A DNA stretch of 64,000 bases from Ophiodon elongatus (taxonomy: Eukaryota > Chordata > Actinopteri > Perciformes > Hexagrammidae). The stretch spans positions 1,178,001 through 1,242,000 of the forward strand of contig JACSYO010001698.1 in assembly GCA_016806645.1 (NCBI GenBank). Reading direction: 5' to 3'. The notes under the pieces were generated by a model. It did not search any database. It saw nothing but the letters and a program-made list of their open reading frames with translations, and was not told where the DNA came from. The position numbers and the translations under genes were made by a program. Positions 24,309 to 37,015 of this stretch are shown piece by piece; within the stretch, counting starts at the first letter, position 1, and each line of letters opens with the position of its first letter.

Positions 24309-26255
24309 ATGGGCAGTGTTCTGGCTTTGTCTTCCAGACCGGGCCATCAGAACTGGCCTTTCTCCACGGACCCCCCTCCTTCTCACTGGGACGCACATCC
24401 TGCTCACTGGGACAGTCCGCCACGCTGGGAGAGGAGAGATGGCCGCCTACCCAACCCAGGCAGCTTTCACTCTCTCCACAGGAGCTGCAAAGGTACGTCT
24501 GGCCAAAAAGAGGGTCCGGCCACACGACAGGCAATACATAGAGAAAGTTAGTGAAGTAGTAATGTGAGTGATCTGACAGTTTTTCTACTCGTCTCCACAG
24601 ATGTGTTTCCTCAACAGATTGAAGGAGTCAAGATGATCCTCAATAAAACTCTGAGCAGCTTCTTCAAGGTGAGTCTATATTTAAACAATTTCTTGTAAAG
24701 ATAATAAGGGTGTAAATCTCTTTGATGTTATAACACGATGTATGTATTTTCTTCCAGGTCAGTCATACTCTCCACCTCAGTGCTGTCAGTCCTTCGTACT
24801 ATCGTTTCCACGTAGAGCATCTGCAGTCTGATGATTACAGCAAGGACAAGGTCAAGCATAAATATGTTACCACTACTTTATCATTCATTTGCTTTTGCTG
24901 TACACAACGTTGGAAAACAGATGAAGCTGCTGCCTTTTTTAGTTGAGAAATTCACATTGATTCTGCCTCACATTTTTAGGATGCGCCAGCATTGATCGGC
25001 GAGATGGACTCTTCAGGCAGTCTGAATGCTCACGCTCTGCTGCATCTCTCTGAGCGAGTACGAGCCAGAACAGTGTTCCAGGTGAGATTCTGATGTCTGG
25101 CCATCCATCCCATCTCATGTACAGACACTGTCGCTGCACATGTCACTTTCCATTAAATGCTTGTTTGCTGCAAACAACTCAATATTTGAATTGTTGATCG
25201 TGTTTTAGACCCAGCAGTCCCAGTTTGTAACGTGGCAGTTTGAAACTGAGTACAGAGGGAACGACTTCACTGCTGCTGTGACAGTAGCCAATCCTGACAT
25301 CCTCAGAGAGTCAGGTAAGAAATTACTTACAGCATCATAGGATATTAGGAAGAAAATACTATTGTCATATACAGTTAACTATACAGTCAAATGTTATTTT
25401 TTCAACTGAATACAACTGTCAATTTAGCAACAAAATACATAATTGTGATTTTTTTTTTTTTTTGTTTATCTAATCTATTATGTATTTGTGTGTTTCTCTT
25501 GGACAGTTATCCTTGTGGCACACTTCCTTCAGAGTGTGTCTTCTGGCCTGGTTTTAGGAGGGGAGCTGGTTTACCATCGGGGCCGAGCAGAGGAAGGAGG
25601 AATTCTTACTCTGGCTGGACAGTACTCAAGTGAGAGTTTTGTGTTTCATTATGAATCTTTTTTTAAACACCTCATTTAAGTGAGCTTTTCTGATCTGTTT
25701 TGCTTGATTTAGCAGCAGCGTTTTTTTTCTGTCTCTCCATACAGGACCCAACTGGGTGGCGACGCTGAATGCTGGGAAAGGAGGTGCCCATGCTAGCTAC
25801 TATCATAGAGCCAACAAACAGGTACATCAGAGGCCACCGTACTATATACACACAGCCTTTACTTGCATATTGCAAATGTGCATATGCTTGTTTTTGTGTT
25901 CACCAGATCCAAGTCGGGGTGGAGTTTGAGGCCAGTACCAGGACGCAAGAGACCACAACTTCATTTGGGTACCAGATGGAGCTCCCAGAGGCCAACATGG
26001 TCTTTCGAGGTAGATTTGTTTCAGCAACTTTGAGTCAAATGTCATGTTGAATGAAAACTATGAAGACAGAATACAGTATCGGAGACCTTTTCTGTGTCTG
26101 TGTGTGTCTATCCAGGTATGATAAACAGTCGGTGCATAATAGGAGGCATTTTGGAGAAGCGTTTGACCCCGCTCCCTGCCACCCTGATTATGGGTGCCTT
26201 TGTAAATCATAGAGGTGACAAGCTGCAAGTCGGCCTGGGCATCAACGTGGGATAA
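24309..26255 (+). CDS. tomm40l: TOM40-like mitochondrial outer-membrane import channel
   Basis: Nine coding exons: 24309-24492, 24601-24668, 24758-24850, 24980-25081, 25209-25314, 25507-25629, 25745-25821, 25907-26009 and 26116-26255, giving 331 aa with all phases closed. The sequence follows the Tom40 porin family throughout: LPNPGSFHSLHRSCKDVFP, GEMDSSGSLNA, QTQQSQFVTWQ, EYRGNDFTAAV, VAHFLQSV, LGGELVYHR, HASYYHRANKQIQVGVEFEAST and the C-terminal beta signal region GLGINVG. Tom40 is the beta-barrel through which precursor proteins cross the outer mitochondrial membrane; TOMM40L is its shorter paralogue. The short N-terminus starting MGSVLAL and the overall length favour tomm40l over tomm40. 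The start is the first ATG after the acceptor at 24291-24292. Confidence 0.9.
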
Positions 26256-27682
26256 TCGTCCACTAACGTCTGCTGGAGTGACAGCTCGCTGTCAAGACCT
26301 CAATCCAGAGACCTGTTTCAGAGGCATCATAATGACCCTATCTTCCAGGGTAAAACACTTGAACCACCTGAGTATCGTGGATTGTTTGAGTGTTGAAGCT
26401 GTACCTCTCAAAATGGAGGTGATGTTGTCTGATTGGACTAAACGGATGTATTTCTGTCCTCCGGAAACCAACCTAAACAACGGACACAGAAAGGGATCAG
26501 CGGCGTCCTGTAAACTGAAAATAACTCAAGGTTTTATACTGTAAGTAGTCATAAAGAAATGTAATTAATATAGATTATATTGAAAGATAATTGTCTTTCC
26601 CATGTTTTACCTCATTAACTATAATTATTATATCCCTAACCTTTCTGCTAACCATTTTCTAAAGAAAAAAATGTACTTGTAGAAACAGGGAACCTATTTA
26701 GGATAGGCAATACCAATGACCAAATTCACTTTATTCTTTCCCCATTTTCCACATTGGCTTACTTTTTTTGTTTATCAACAACTAATGCCTAGAGGATAAA
26801 TCTAAAAAAGAAGTGGTCGGCAGAAATGTAAAATTGGTAAAAATCCTGCTCAAATGCCAGAGGGATCTTTAAAACTGTGTGTATGAGTAAGTGATTATGT
26901 GCACATCTTGTTTTTTGCCAGCATATACAACTGTGTGAGACCACACATGAACAAACAGCCCGTTGACTGTAAGAGAAAAGGTGCTGCTCCATATTCCAAC
27001 CTCCAGCGGAGGCATGCAAGAGTGGCTATGCACTGACTGCTGAGCCAGGACTGTCCTGTATGTGTATTGATGAAGGCTGATCTGTATGCAACCTGCACTA
27101 CTCGCACTGCTTCTGGTTATTTCCAGTCCCGTTTAACCTATGAAATGTTGCATAAATATTATTTATACATTACGTAATGTAAGCATAGAGACAAGTGGAA
27201 GGGAGTGACTGTCGTTTTAGACTTAATTTATTAAAGATGTTATTTATATCATAGTGTTTTTTTCTTCTTCTGTATTAATATGAAATACATTGCAGCTCTG
27301 CAGCTATAGCAACATTTTGTTGTAAAGCTCCTTGAATCAATATTTTAGTATTAACCATTGGTCAAATGTCTACATATAATATGAAGGTGGTCACTCATAG
27401 TGACAAACCAACAGAAAGTTACTACCTAACTGCTTTTAGCCTCCTTTACCTCATTGTTTTGGTTCAGCATACATGGTTTGGCATCTAGCGAAAGATAGAG
27501 CCAGATATTTTTCTCAGCAATTGTTAGAGTCCAAAACGAATCTAAAAGTAAAATGATTATTGGACATTTATTGGGTGTCCAGAAGACACCTAATAAATCC
27601 AGAGACTTCGAATTAATTTTAATGTTGCTTCATGTCTGCTGGATCTTTAAATAGCTGTAATATATATGGATAGATGGATGGC

Positions 27683-27744
<62 letters not shown>

Positions 27745-28430
27745 CTTTATTAATCTCGTCATGTTTAAGGTGTAGTCAGACAGAAAGCTATGGAAATGTT
27801 TGCCTTTGACCACTGGACAGTTTGTGGGTTTTTCTGCCGGAGCCAATGTACTGTACAGACAATAGCTGTAATCTAGCTAGCAAAGGACACACCGACATTG
27901 TCTGAGAGTTTTTCTGTGTGTTTTGAGTTCAGCTTTGCTTCTGACTGAACCTAAAACTCACCAGAAACTGTGGATCTTTCTGTTATTTTCCTCAGGTCTC
28001 GCTCCTTTTTCATCTCCCCTCGACACGTTTATAAAGCAGATTCATTAGGCCCCAGAATTCACGCCAATTTTAATTTTTTTGCGGCTAATCATGTATTTCA
28101 TTAATTTTGTATGCAAGTGAATATACCGCCTCTTTGTCTTCGTGTTCTCTCTGAACTCACAGTCAGAGAGACCAAGAAAATAAAACAACCATCAGATTAT
28201 AAAACACTCAATAGAGTCTCATTGGTTAATACAATTTTAATATAAAATCCTGAAATGACAGGTATACTGTACATACATATATACAAATATATTCAATATG
28301 AGGTCTGTAAACATTTCACTTGGTGATGCTGAGAACACATTACAGTGTACATTATCTTGCTACAGAAGCTCGCAGTGGCAAAGATAAAGTCAGGTACTCT
28401 GTCCGTTTAGACTGCTGCCACTTCTCTCTG
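26256..28430. other. Convergent region between tomm40l and the BICD-like gene
   Basis: No gene was recognised. It contains 3' UTR of both neighbours, an AATAAA on + at 27592-27597 that could serve tomm40l, and a (GATA)n tract at about 27684-27743 followed by 'tactttattaatctcgtc', again the end signature of a fish non-LTR retroposon. Confidence 0.55.
27684..27743. repeat. (GATA)n microsatellite
   Basis: About 15 GATA tetranucleotides, continuing into 'ctttattaatctc', a retroposon tail signature also seen near 17830. Confidence 0.95.
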
Positions 28431-31400
28431 TCATTTGTCTTTGAAAAAGGAGAAGAATCCTTTCCCTCCTTCTCCCTTCACTTTCAAAGACTTACTTCTT
28501 TGGAGTCCTATTGCTTTCTCTGTCTGTCTTTCTCTGTGTTTTTCCCTCTGTCTCTCCTCCTCCCTTTGCTGCACCTGTTGATTGATCACTAACCGCATAT
28601 CCTCCTGCAACAGGATGACAGAATAACAATATACCGCTTGTAAACATAACGATGTAAAACGTGTTGGCAGAGACATCATTTATAATTACCCATCCCCGCA
28701 CGCAGACTCACCTGCCAGACTTCCAGCTCTTGCGACAGCGCCACTTTGTGTTTGATAGTGTTGAGAAGCTGCTGAGTAAGTGATTCTTTCTCCTGATGCA
28801 CAGTGGCCAATTCACTTTCTAAGAAACTGCACATTGGTATGATAATTAGTAAAAACATATATTGCTGTAGACTCAAATGAAATGGGAATGATGCTGTTGT
28901 TGTATAGCATTACCTGTAGCTTGGCTTTTCAGGACTGCTTTTAAATGGGTTGATTTCCTGCCTCAAAGACTCCAGCTCTTCTCTTTGAGATTGCAGCTGC
29001 AAAGTGTGAAATTGAAAGTTATACATATTGTAATTATCATAATTACAATATTTTTCCTTTTTCTTTTTCAAAATAGATTTCCATCATCTGTAGCTTTATA
29101 GAATTTAAAGGAGACATATTATACTCATTTTCAGTTTACATACTTTCTACTAGAACATGCTTCCAAGCTGTAATGTTAAAAAAAAAACCTGAATGGCTTG
29201 TTGAATCGCATGTCTTCTGATCTATGCAGCCCACAAAAACTGACTGGGTTGTCTTTAAAGATCCTTTTAGGCATGTTTTAAGACTCCGCCTTGAGATATA
29301 ATTTGCGTTGAATTTGTTTTTTTACACAAAAAGTCAATAAACTAGTTAAAAATTGAAGTAACAATTAGCAAAACACATTTTTTTGCGTGGAGGGGTATTT
29401 TATCAATGCATGTGGTAAATGCAACTTTACTAAAAAAATATACTCTAGATATATCTCTTGCTATAAATACTGTAATAACAAGGATGTTCACCCATTTCAG
29501 ACAAGCCTAACCCATTGAAATGGAAACCAGAAGAATATTGTTGTAAACAGTTCAACAGACCTCCTCTGTGAGCGCTTGTATCTCTTCATCTCTTACTTGC
29601 AGGACTGTGGAGTGAGCTAGAAGTGCCTCTTTTACCTGGTTAGCAAGAGAGATGTACACAACAGAAACATCTGTAAGATCAGAACCTTATTACCAGGTGC
29701 ACATTTTGGTACAAAGAGGTTGTGGATTTTGGAGAAGGGTTAAACTAACAATTGAAGGACGTCAGTTAAGTTACTGTGCCTCTTGTGTGTTTTTGTGTGT
29801 GTGTGTACCTGTGATTGCTGAATTTCACTGTGCAGAGACAAAGGTTGCGTTTGTGTACTGTCCAGAATGCTCTCGTCTCCCAGGTTCAGAGCTTTTTGCT
29901 GTAGAGAGCGATTCACAGTTCGCAACTCAAACACCACTCCCTGCTCCTGCTCTAGCTACAGTACAGACACACACAAACACACAGTAAGAGATAGGCACAA
30001 GCGCACACACACAAATAAATAACTATTTGTGTGTGTGCTTTATTTGTAGTTGCACTTCTATTAGTGATGAATATACTATATTTTGCAGCGCATGATTCTT
30101 TCAACGTTCCAGTCCCTCTTTAACACCAGTCAGCCATTGATCCTCACCTCTGCTTCTTTCTCGCTCAGTTTCGTTTGTAGCTCCGACAGTCTGTCTTTCA
30201 GTCTCTCTCTCTCCATGCGGAGTCTATTACTGTCCTCCTGTGAAGCTTTTAGTTGTGCCTCCATGTACGACAGCCGCTCCAGCAACACTCTGTTCTATAC
30301 AGAGAAAGAAAGTACTGAATAAATGATGCAATGATGAGGTAACACAAAGCGGTAAATACAAAGGATTTTGATGCTTTGAGATATGGATACTTAGGCCCCA
30401 AAGTCTGTTAAATCTTTTTGGGTTTACTTAATATTCTGCTAATATCGCCATTTGTTCTAAGCAACAGAGCCAGACTTGAGACTCAAGTCAGACTCTAACA
30501 AACCAAAACAGAGATATTTGATTTTGACTTGACATACGTGAGACTCGAGACTTCATCTATATGAAAACACAGCGTTGAAATTTAAATGTTCAGATGCCAT
30601 ATAATTTAATTGTCAGCATTCAGACAGGACTTGGACTTGCCATCAAGGACCTGAGCCTTGCTTTGACGGGACTTGAAACTTGACTTGGACTTGCCCCACA
30701 AGACTTAAAACCAGCTCTCTTTACTTTTCTTACTAATTCCACACAATTGGCCATGATTGAAATGTAATGCTTTTTGTGTATGACCTACTATCCTGCAACA
30801 TTCAAGATAGTATAATATGTTCACAACTGTCACACTAAAACTGAGCCACTGACTCTGGCACTGATTTGCTTGTGTAAAACATTAATAAGTGACTTGTATA
30901 CCTCTGCTTGAATGTTCTCCAATTGTGAAAAGTTGATATTTCGGCTGAAAGATGATTCATCCCTCTCTTCTCTGAGGGAACGAAGCTCAGTCCTCAAGGA
31001 GTGTTCCAGTGTTATAGCCTAAGTGGGTGGAAAAGTTGAGAAATGCTGTTGTTCAATTAGTGACAAAGATGGGACTCCATAAACCGGCTACTCTGCATTT
31101 TTCATGTCTGCATGACTATGATGTGACACCACACATATGCAGACACTTCCCACACACATACGTAGACTTTGACTATGTTTCTTCTAACAGCATGAACATA
31201 CTTGTGATGCTTTCCTTTGTGGGTTAGACAGCGTTCAGGCTGCTGCCTTTTCACTTGTATTATATACCGACCTCTGCTAGCTGCTCCACCAAGCGTTGGT
31301 TATGATTGGCTAATTGAGTCAGCTGTTCGCTGTCATCTTTCCGCTTGTCGCGCCCCTGGATGTGATGTCGCTCCAGCTCAGCCCTCAAGGCAGCTGCATC

Positions 31401-32757
31401 TGCAGTCAGCTCCGCCTCTCTCTGCCAAGATGCCAGTTCGTTCATCTCCAACTTCCTGTGCAGAACATGCTTCTCCTGCTGTAAAGCCTGAGACATTAGA
31501 TGCAACATTAACTGGCTTCAAGGAGACGTGGAAATATCACATATTTAAATACATGGATAGTATGTCTGTATTCTTGTTACTTTGAATGTGAAGTGAAATT
31601 GCACCAAATGTGTCCGTAGCAAAAATGTTTGGTGATGACCAGATTAGATTCAGTGACGCTGGTTCTAGAAAAGCAGAATAGGCCTTTGTCATATCAGAGA
31701 ATTTCACTAGTCATAGTAGGCAAAGTGCAGGTGTTACCAATATTATGAACGAGGGCTCTGTTCTATTCAAGTGTCCCAGTTTTTCATGTCAGGACCCTGA
31801 AACTGAAGCAGCTAAATGGAATTCAGACATTATTTATTTTTTATTATTAACCTGAGCTTTGCCTACTGTGACATGTCAAGTTATCTTCAGTGGAAAATGC
31901 CTTTTCATTTTTACACTAAATCAGGGACAGATTCATACCTGCAGTGTCATGAATTAATTGAAGTAACTTACAGGAAAAATACTTACAGACTTTTTCAACT
32001 AATAGTAATTAATAGTAACTAATAGATAATAATATCTAAATGCCTTTATTCACTCATGAACTTCTTTCTGTGCTATTATCATTCTTTATTCTATTCTGTC
32101 TAGTGACACGAAGAGATAAAAGTGTGGGAGTGTAAGAATTAGAAATTAATTTCTCAATGTTGTTGTTCTGTCCCCATACTCGCCATTTGTTTTTCTTTTT
32201 GTATTTTGTATCGCTTGTGGAATATATCTTATGTTGTTTTTATATTCTTTTTTTAAATGGGATTTGATATCCTACGTCTTTCTTATCAGCTTTGGTTGAT
32301 TATGGGAGAACTGTAATTTCTATATAAATTGAGCCTCGATCATTGTTAGTTACAAATGTCTTTCCACATTTATAATGATTGATTGGCTAGAATCATTCAA
32401 ATGTCATGTGCCTATTCATGGTCAATTTTAGTGCTCCTTTTGTTTCCACCTCAAGCGTTAGAAAGTTTGCATAGTCACAAGAAAGACTGTTTACAGCGGC
32501 TTCATCCTTACCTCCAGCTCCCTCTCTCTCTGCTCCAGAGAGGCTGCCAGCTCTTCATTCTTCTCCAGTAAAGCCTGTCCCAGCTCTGCAGCTAGTATCA
32601 GATCCGTCTCGATCCCTCCTCCGCTGTCACTGCTGCCAGGAGAGGATATGGATGAAGGGAGAGTAAAGGAGAGTGAGCTTGAGGAGGATGAGGAGAGAGG
32701 GAAGAAGGAGTCCTCCAGGCTGGGGGACGGAAGACTGTTTTTACTGGGGGTGAACAT
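28431..32757 (-). CDS. BICD family-like cargo adaptor (dynein/dynactin coiled-coil adaptor)
   Basis: Nine coding exons, 5' to 3': 32757-32512, 31487-31272, 31018-30902, 30294-30148, 29955-29809, 29635-29561, 28996-28914, 28826-28712 and 28604-28431, giving 439 aa. After a Ser/Pro-rich head comes a CC1 box, AAELGQALLEKNEEL (about residues 56-70), the dynein light-intermediate-chain contact in BICD-type adaptors. Long heptad coiled coil follows. The C-terminal block LLNTIKHKVALSQELEVWQ, then EDMRLVINQQ, and the terminal FFSFFKDK match the ends I recall for BICDL proteins (LLDAIQQK..LSQQLEAWQDDM ... FSFF). Family members link Rab cargo to dynein. Whether it is bicdl1, bicdl2 or a fish-specific bicdl2-like copy is not decided. 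An in-frame ATG at 32895 could give 46 more residues; the 32757 start is preferred because the family-like part begins after it. Confidence 0.82.
29109..29290. mobile_element. Interspersed repeat fragment in a BICD-like gene intron
   Basis: 'aaaggagacatattatactcatttt ... ctactagaacatg' is a segment I know as a repeated sequence in many percomorph genomes. Borders are approximate and the class is unknown to me. Confidence 0.4.
30465..30725. mobile_element. 'gacttgagactcaag'-type interspersed repeat
   Basis: The segment is built of degenerate repeats of ACTTGA/GACTTG (for example 'gacttgagactcaagtcag', 'cttgaaacttgacttggac'), typical of a fish non-autonomous element. It lies in an intron of the BICD-like gene. 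Confidence 0.4.
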
Positions 32758-33761
32758 TGTTGATAGCTGCAGGCTTGTAGGAGTCAGTAAAGAAGCATCA
32801 TCCCAGGTCAAGAGCTTGATCACACAGGTGGCAGGTGAACCGCCTTTCTTTTCTGTAGCTTGATGATCTGGTCCGGTGTGGGTTTTATTTTTCACTTTTG
32901 TAATCCAGGTATGACTTTGCCAAACTTGGACTTCACTGTGGTGCCAATAGTTCTAATGCTGGTATCATTCAAATCCTTTCTTCTCTTCTTCCCAGATAAC
33001 TCTGTTGGCAGGAAAGTCCATCAATAGCACAGAAAACAACTATAAACAGATTTTATTGACTGTGATTGTGAAATTCAGGACATGTATGATGACTTGTGTG
33101 ATTGTAAGACAAGTTGTTTTCTAGTAACATAATCTCACATGGCCTTTAAGGAGGTCTTTTGTCTGACAGGTGCTTTTGTTACTCTGACCGAAATACCAGG
33201 TACACTATTATCTTTGTTCGGCTCCCCTCCCTAAATTCCAAAGAGATTGTGCTCCACTATTTCCTACAAATACCAGAAAATATTGACTGCTCATAGAACA
33301 GTCTCTAAAATACTCAAGCCATAGTCTTTAAAGTCTTGATGTTGTGTTGTTTATGCTGCTACCACATAATGTTATTTCCAGTCACTGCAGGATTATATCT
33401 ATAAATATTCTATTAAATTTAGTCTATACAAACAACATTTTGGTCACAACATTGCCCTTTGAAGTCTCTGTCTCCTCAGTCTGACATTTCTCTCTTTAAT
33501 TCTGACGTCACCATCTGCTATGTCACCTGTTAAAACATCTCACTACCATGAAACTATGCCATCATCCTATCTAAAATAATGACTACATTAAACTAGTGAA
33601 GTCACTCCTACTTTAACATCACACATGTACATTATGAGAACTAGCAGAACCTCTAATAATTTATCAAACTCTAAGGAACAAAAAATAAGTCTGTCTTACC
33701 TGATAGTTCCCGGCCAACTCACACCAAACAGGTATAGTCTTCCTGTTTGGTGAGTGTGTGC

Positions 33762-33798
<37 letters not shown>

Positions 33799-34340
33799 GG
33801 AGTGTTTGCACAAGGGAGGCTCAGCTGGTTTCCTTGGCAGTTAAAACATACAGTATGTAAACACAGCCAGTGGCTCCACCTCCTGAGTAAGAAAGGTAAA
33901 GAGAGCAAACAGAGTGAGGGCAGAGTAGGAAGGATGGCAACACTGGTGTGTTTGCTGTAAAAAGCTCTGACATCTAGCGGTTGAACAAGGTATGAAAACA
34001 CAGATTAACTCTGAGGAATGTGTTGTTACTAAATTGTACACTCTTAGATGGGGTGGGAGTGAGCGGAGGGAGGAGGTCAGGACACAAGCAGGGGTCTGTC
34101 TAATCTGGCCCTCCTCCTTCTCATCCCCCTTCCTGTTTACCTGCTTGAAGAGTTTGAAAGGAGCCCTGTGTGTGTTCATGTATGAGGTAAGGGGGTAGGG
34201 AGAGTAGAAAAAGGGGACTGCCATCACTTTTACCACCTTCTCAGAGACGGCAAACAGACAAAAGAGAACAAAAAGCCCACAAGACCTTCACCAAGCGTAA
34301 AACAAGGCCATTGGATCATTAGGTGTGCTCACATACAAAC
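32758..34340. other. Divergent region between the BICD-like gene and mia
   Basis: No gene recognised. It includes probable 5' leader of the BICD-like gene and a (GT)n run at about 33762-33793. Both neighbours are transcribed away from it. Confidence 0.5.
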
Positions 34341-35150
34341 ATGCCGTGCAAACTCTGGCTTGTTCTTTCTCTGTGGCTTGTGCTGCCAACCTCTGAAGCT
34401 GGAAGGCAGATGCCTAAACTCTCTGACAAGAAACTCTGCGCTGACTCCGAATGCAGCCGTAAGTAGCACACTCACCAACTAGGCTTAGTAGTAATGTTGT
34501 GACTGCACGTTGTAGAACTGTCGATAATCTAAATGATAATGCACACGCAGAACTTTTTAATCTGCATGGAAATATGACACATATAATAAACTGCAAAAGT
34601 CCTCAATGTGATCCCACCCCTCTGCATTCTTACACAGATCCCATCTTGATAGCACGTGCACTGCAGGACTACTACCCTGGAGACTGCAGGTTCATCCCAA
34701 TCAGACAGGGGCAGCTCATTTATGTCTATGCAATGCTCAAGGACAGAGGGAACCTCTTCTGGGCCGGCAGTGTAAGTAAAAAAAAAATGCTTTGGCTTTG
34801 ACGCCGCTCTTAAGCAAAACACTTTGTGTATCTTTGTTGGAAGTCATTAAGACGTGTTGTATCCATGTGCAGCATTCACATTCTCCCCTCAAAAGTGATG
34901 TTGCCAATAACTTAATTCTCTACCATCTGTTTGCAGGTACAAGACTCCTATTACGGACAGCAGGAGGCTCGCATTGGACACTTCCCCAGCAGCATAGTGG
35001 AGGAGACTCATCCCCTCATGCCAGCCAGCACCGAAGTCAAGACTACCGTAGGTGAACACACACACACATCAACAAATGTGTGCATTATGTGACGCTCTCT
35101 CCTAATTCTATCTCTCTTATTTCCAGAAATGGGACTTCTACTGTAACTGA
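34341..35150 (+). CDS. mia: Melanoma inhibitory activity (MIA/CD-RAP), secreted SH3-fold protein
   Basis: Four exons: 34341-34458, 34638-34771, 34937-35047 and 35127-35150, giving 128 aa (human MIA 131). A signal peptide of about 20 residues is followed by MPKLSDKKLCADSECSHPI, ALQDYYPGDCRF, GQLIYVYAMLKDRGNLFWAGS, YYGQQEARIGHFPSSIVEE and the end TKWDFYCN. The four Cys expected for the two family disulfides are present (LCAD, ECS, DCRF, FYC). MIA is a cartilage-secreted protein that binds integrins and matrix. Otoraplin was considered, but the loop lengths and the WDFYC end fit MIA better. The last exon has only 24 bases. Confidence 0.93.
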
Positions 35151-35456
35151 TGTTGCCTTCACCAGTAAAGAGAACAACATTGTAGTCAACTACATTTCAA
35201 GATAACTTTTTTTGAGCATAATATGATTTTACAAACATAGATGACAATAAGTAGGTTTGCTAATCCACACTGTTGATAATCTGCATTTAAAAAGATATGA
35301 ACAGCTGTGATTCTAAAATGCTATCAGGTTTCATAACTAAGGTTTCCAATCGCCGGCTGAAGAAAGGACCATTGCTGCTTAGCGCTACAATATTTGACTT
35401 GTGTTTGTTTATTTTCTGTAATACTCCATGGTACGGTTTGTATCTGCTTTGCCAAT

Positions 35457-35462
35457 ATTAAA
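35457..35462 (+). terminator. Possible mia poly(A) signal (ATTAAA)
   Basis: ATTAAA about 310 bases after the mia stop. AATAAA at 35634-35639 is an alternative. Confidence 0.35.
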
Positions 35463-36859
35463 AGTATTTGTGAAAGTGTTAAAGTTAATGACTGTGTGTT
35501 TTTAAAAGAGACAAATTAATTTAGATTCATGCAACTACATATTTTGCTTGATAATTGTGCGTCACAAAAGAAATACGTGTCAATCTTTTCATTTGCATCG
35601 AAAACATTGCCTCTATAGTCATTTTAAAAGTACAATAAAAACAACAACATGGCAGCAATGAAGCAGAAATGTTTAATTATAATTCAAGTGACTATTGCAG
35701 TATGGTCTAATGCAATATAACACAAATCTTGATGATGTACTTAAAATAATGACACTGAAATAAGCCACCTGAAACTATTTTTGAAAGAGTATCTATTGTT
35801 TTAAGTATGAGTCATCCGTTTCTCCCCACATGTAGTGTGTGTTGTTATGTGAAGTTCTTATGAAAACAGAAACACTTCAGACATGAAAAGATCACACAGC
35901 AGTCCGATGATTGAGTTTCAACATTTATTCTATTTGTTGTTTTCTGTGTTAATATGCCAAAGGGTTTTTGCCAATACGAGGGAATGATAGGGCTGTGACT
36001 GACATCTACAACCGCGTGTGCACTCGCTCTCACATACTTTCACTCACACTTTCCTTAGCAGCTCAGAGGCATGCTCCCCGGAGGACAAGGAGCCCAATGA
36101 TAAAAGCTGTCCGTCTCGAAACATTAGTTCCTCCCTCGTCCACTACTTTCCCTACTGCTCATTCACCCTCCTTTTTCACACACACCTGGTCCAAGTCCAG
36201 TGGACCAAGTCCAAATGGCTTTCTTTTAGTGAACAAACTAAAAATGACTGCACGTGCCTCCAGAGAACTCTCTCCTCCTCACACATACAGAAACCAACAC
36301 GAAAAGAATAAACAAAACACAGTTGCCATCTTACTCATACCCACTCAAACAGTACTGTCCACTGTCGATTCAATTAAGTATAACAATTTGAGTCTGTTGT
36401 AATCTTCAGTGGACAATTTTAAGACTCCCTTAAATTGGCATTTTAGTATTTCCCTGTAAAACAAAAAGGTGCTGCAAGATAGTTTGGGTTCAATGAACAA
36501 ATGCTAACAATTTTGTCATTAAACTGCAGAGCCGGTACAGTCATTATATAATTAAATAACATTTGGAAATGTCTGATGAAGGAAAGGAAATACCTTTCAA
36601 AATATAATCACATACCTTTAATGTAATTTAAAAGCATGTGATTTTACAGAGGTGTGACTTGTTTTGGCAGAGAGATTTGGTTTAAAGAAGGATTCTGTCG
36701 GCTTGTGATTGGGAAATTAACTCTCATAAGTTCATTATCCTGCACCTCCACTGTGACCACAGAAAACATACATGAGAACAACATATTACCCTTTGGTTTT
36801 AAAGCATTGTTGTCTTGCAGAGATATCAGAATAAAACAGAGTTAGGAATTAGATACCAG

Positions 36860-36865
36860 TTTATT
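36860..36865 (-). terminator. Probable crystallin gene poly(A) signal
   Basis: AATAAA on the minus strand, about 150 bases downstream of the stop at 37016. Confidence 0.55.
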
Positions 36866-37015
36866 AGAAGGCACTTGCACTCATAGACCACTAGACCTGC
36901 AGGCCTACTTTAAACTGTTTACTAAACTGCCAACAGAACTGTAACAGGTTAAACATAAAAACAGGTAGAACTTGGGGTTAGTAGTAAAGCAGTGTGAGGA
37001 GCGTCAGACTCGGCT

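Larger units (their letters stand above)
35151..37015. other. Convergent 3' region of mia and the crystallin gene
   Basis: AT-rich sequence without a recognisable gene. It holds the 3' UTRs of both genes. The short open frames in it show no family similarity. Confidence 0.6.

Noticed and set aside
32758..32895. N-terminal extension of the BICD-like protein from an ATG at 32895
   Set aside because: It is open and in frame, but the 46 residues have no similarity I can name and a CAG near 32775 could be a splice acceptor. Kept only as an alternative start.
34341..35150. Otoraplin considered instead of MIA
   Set aside because: The FWAGSV and KKLCAD blocks are shared, but the shorter middle loop and the TKWDFYC end match MIA.
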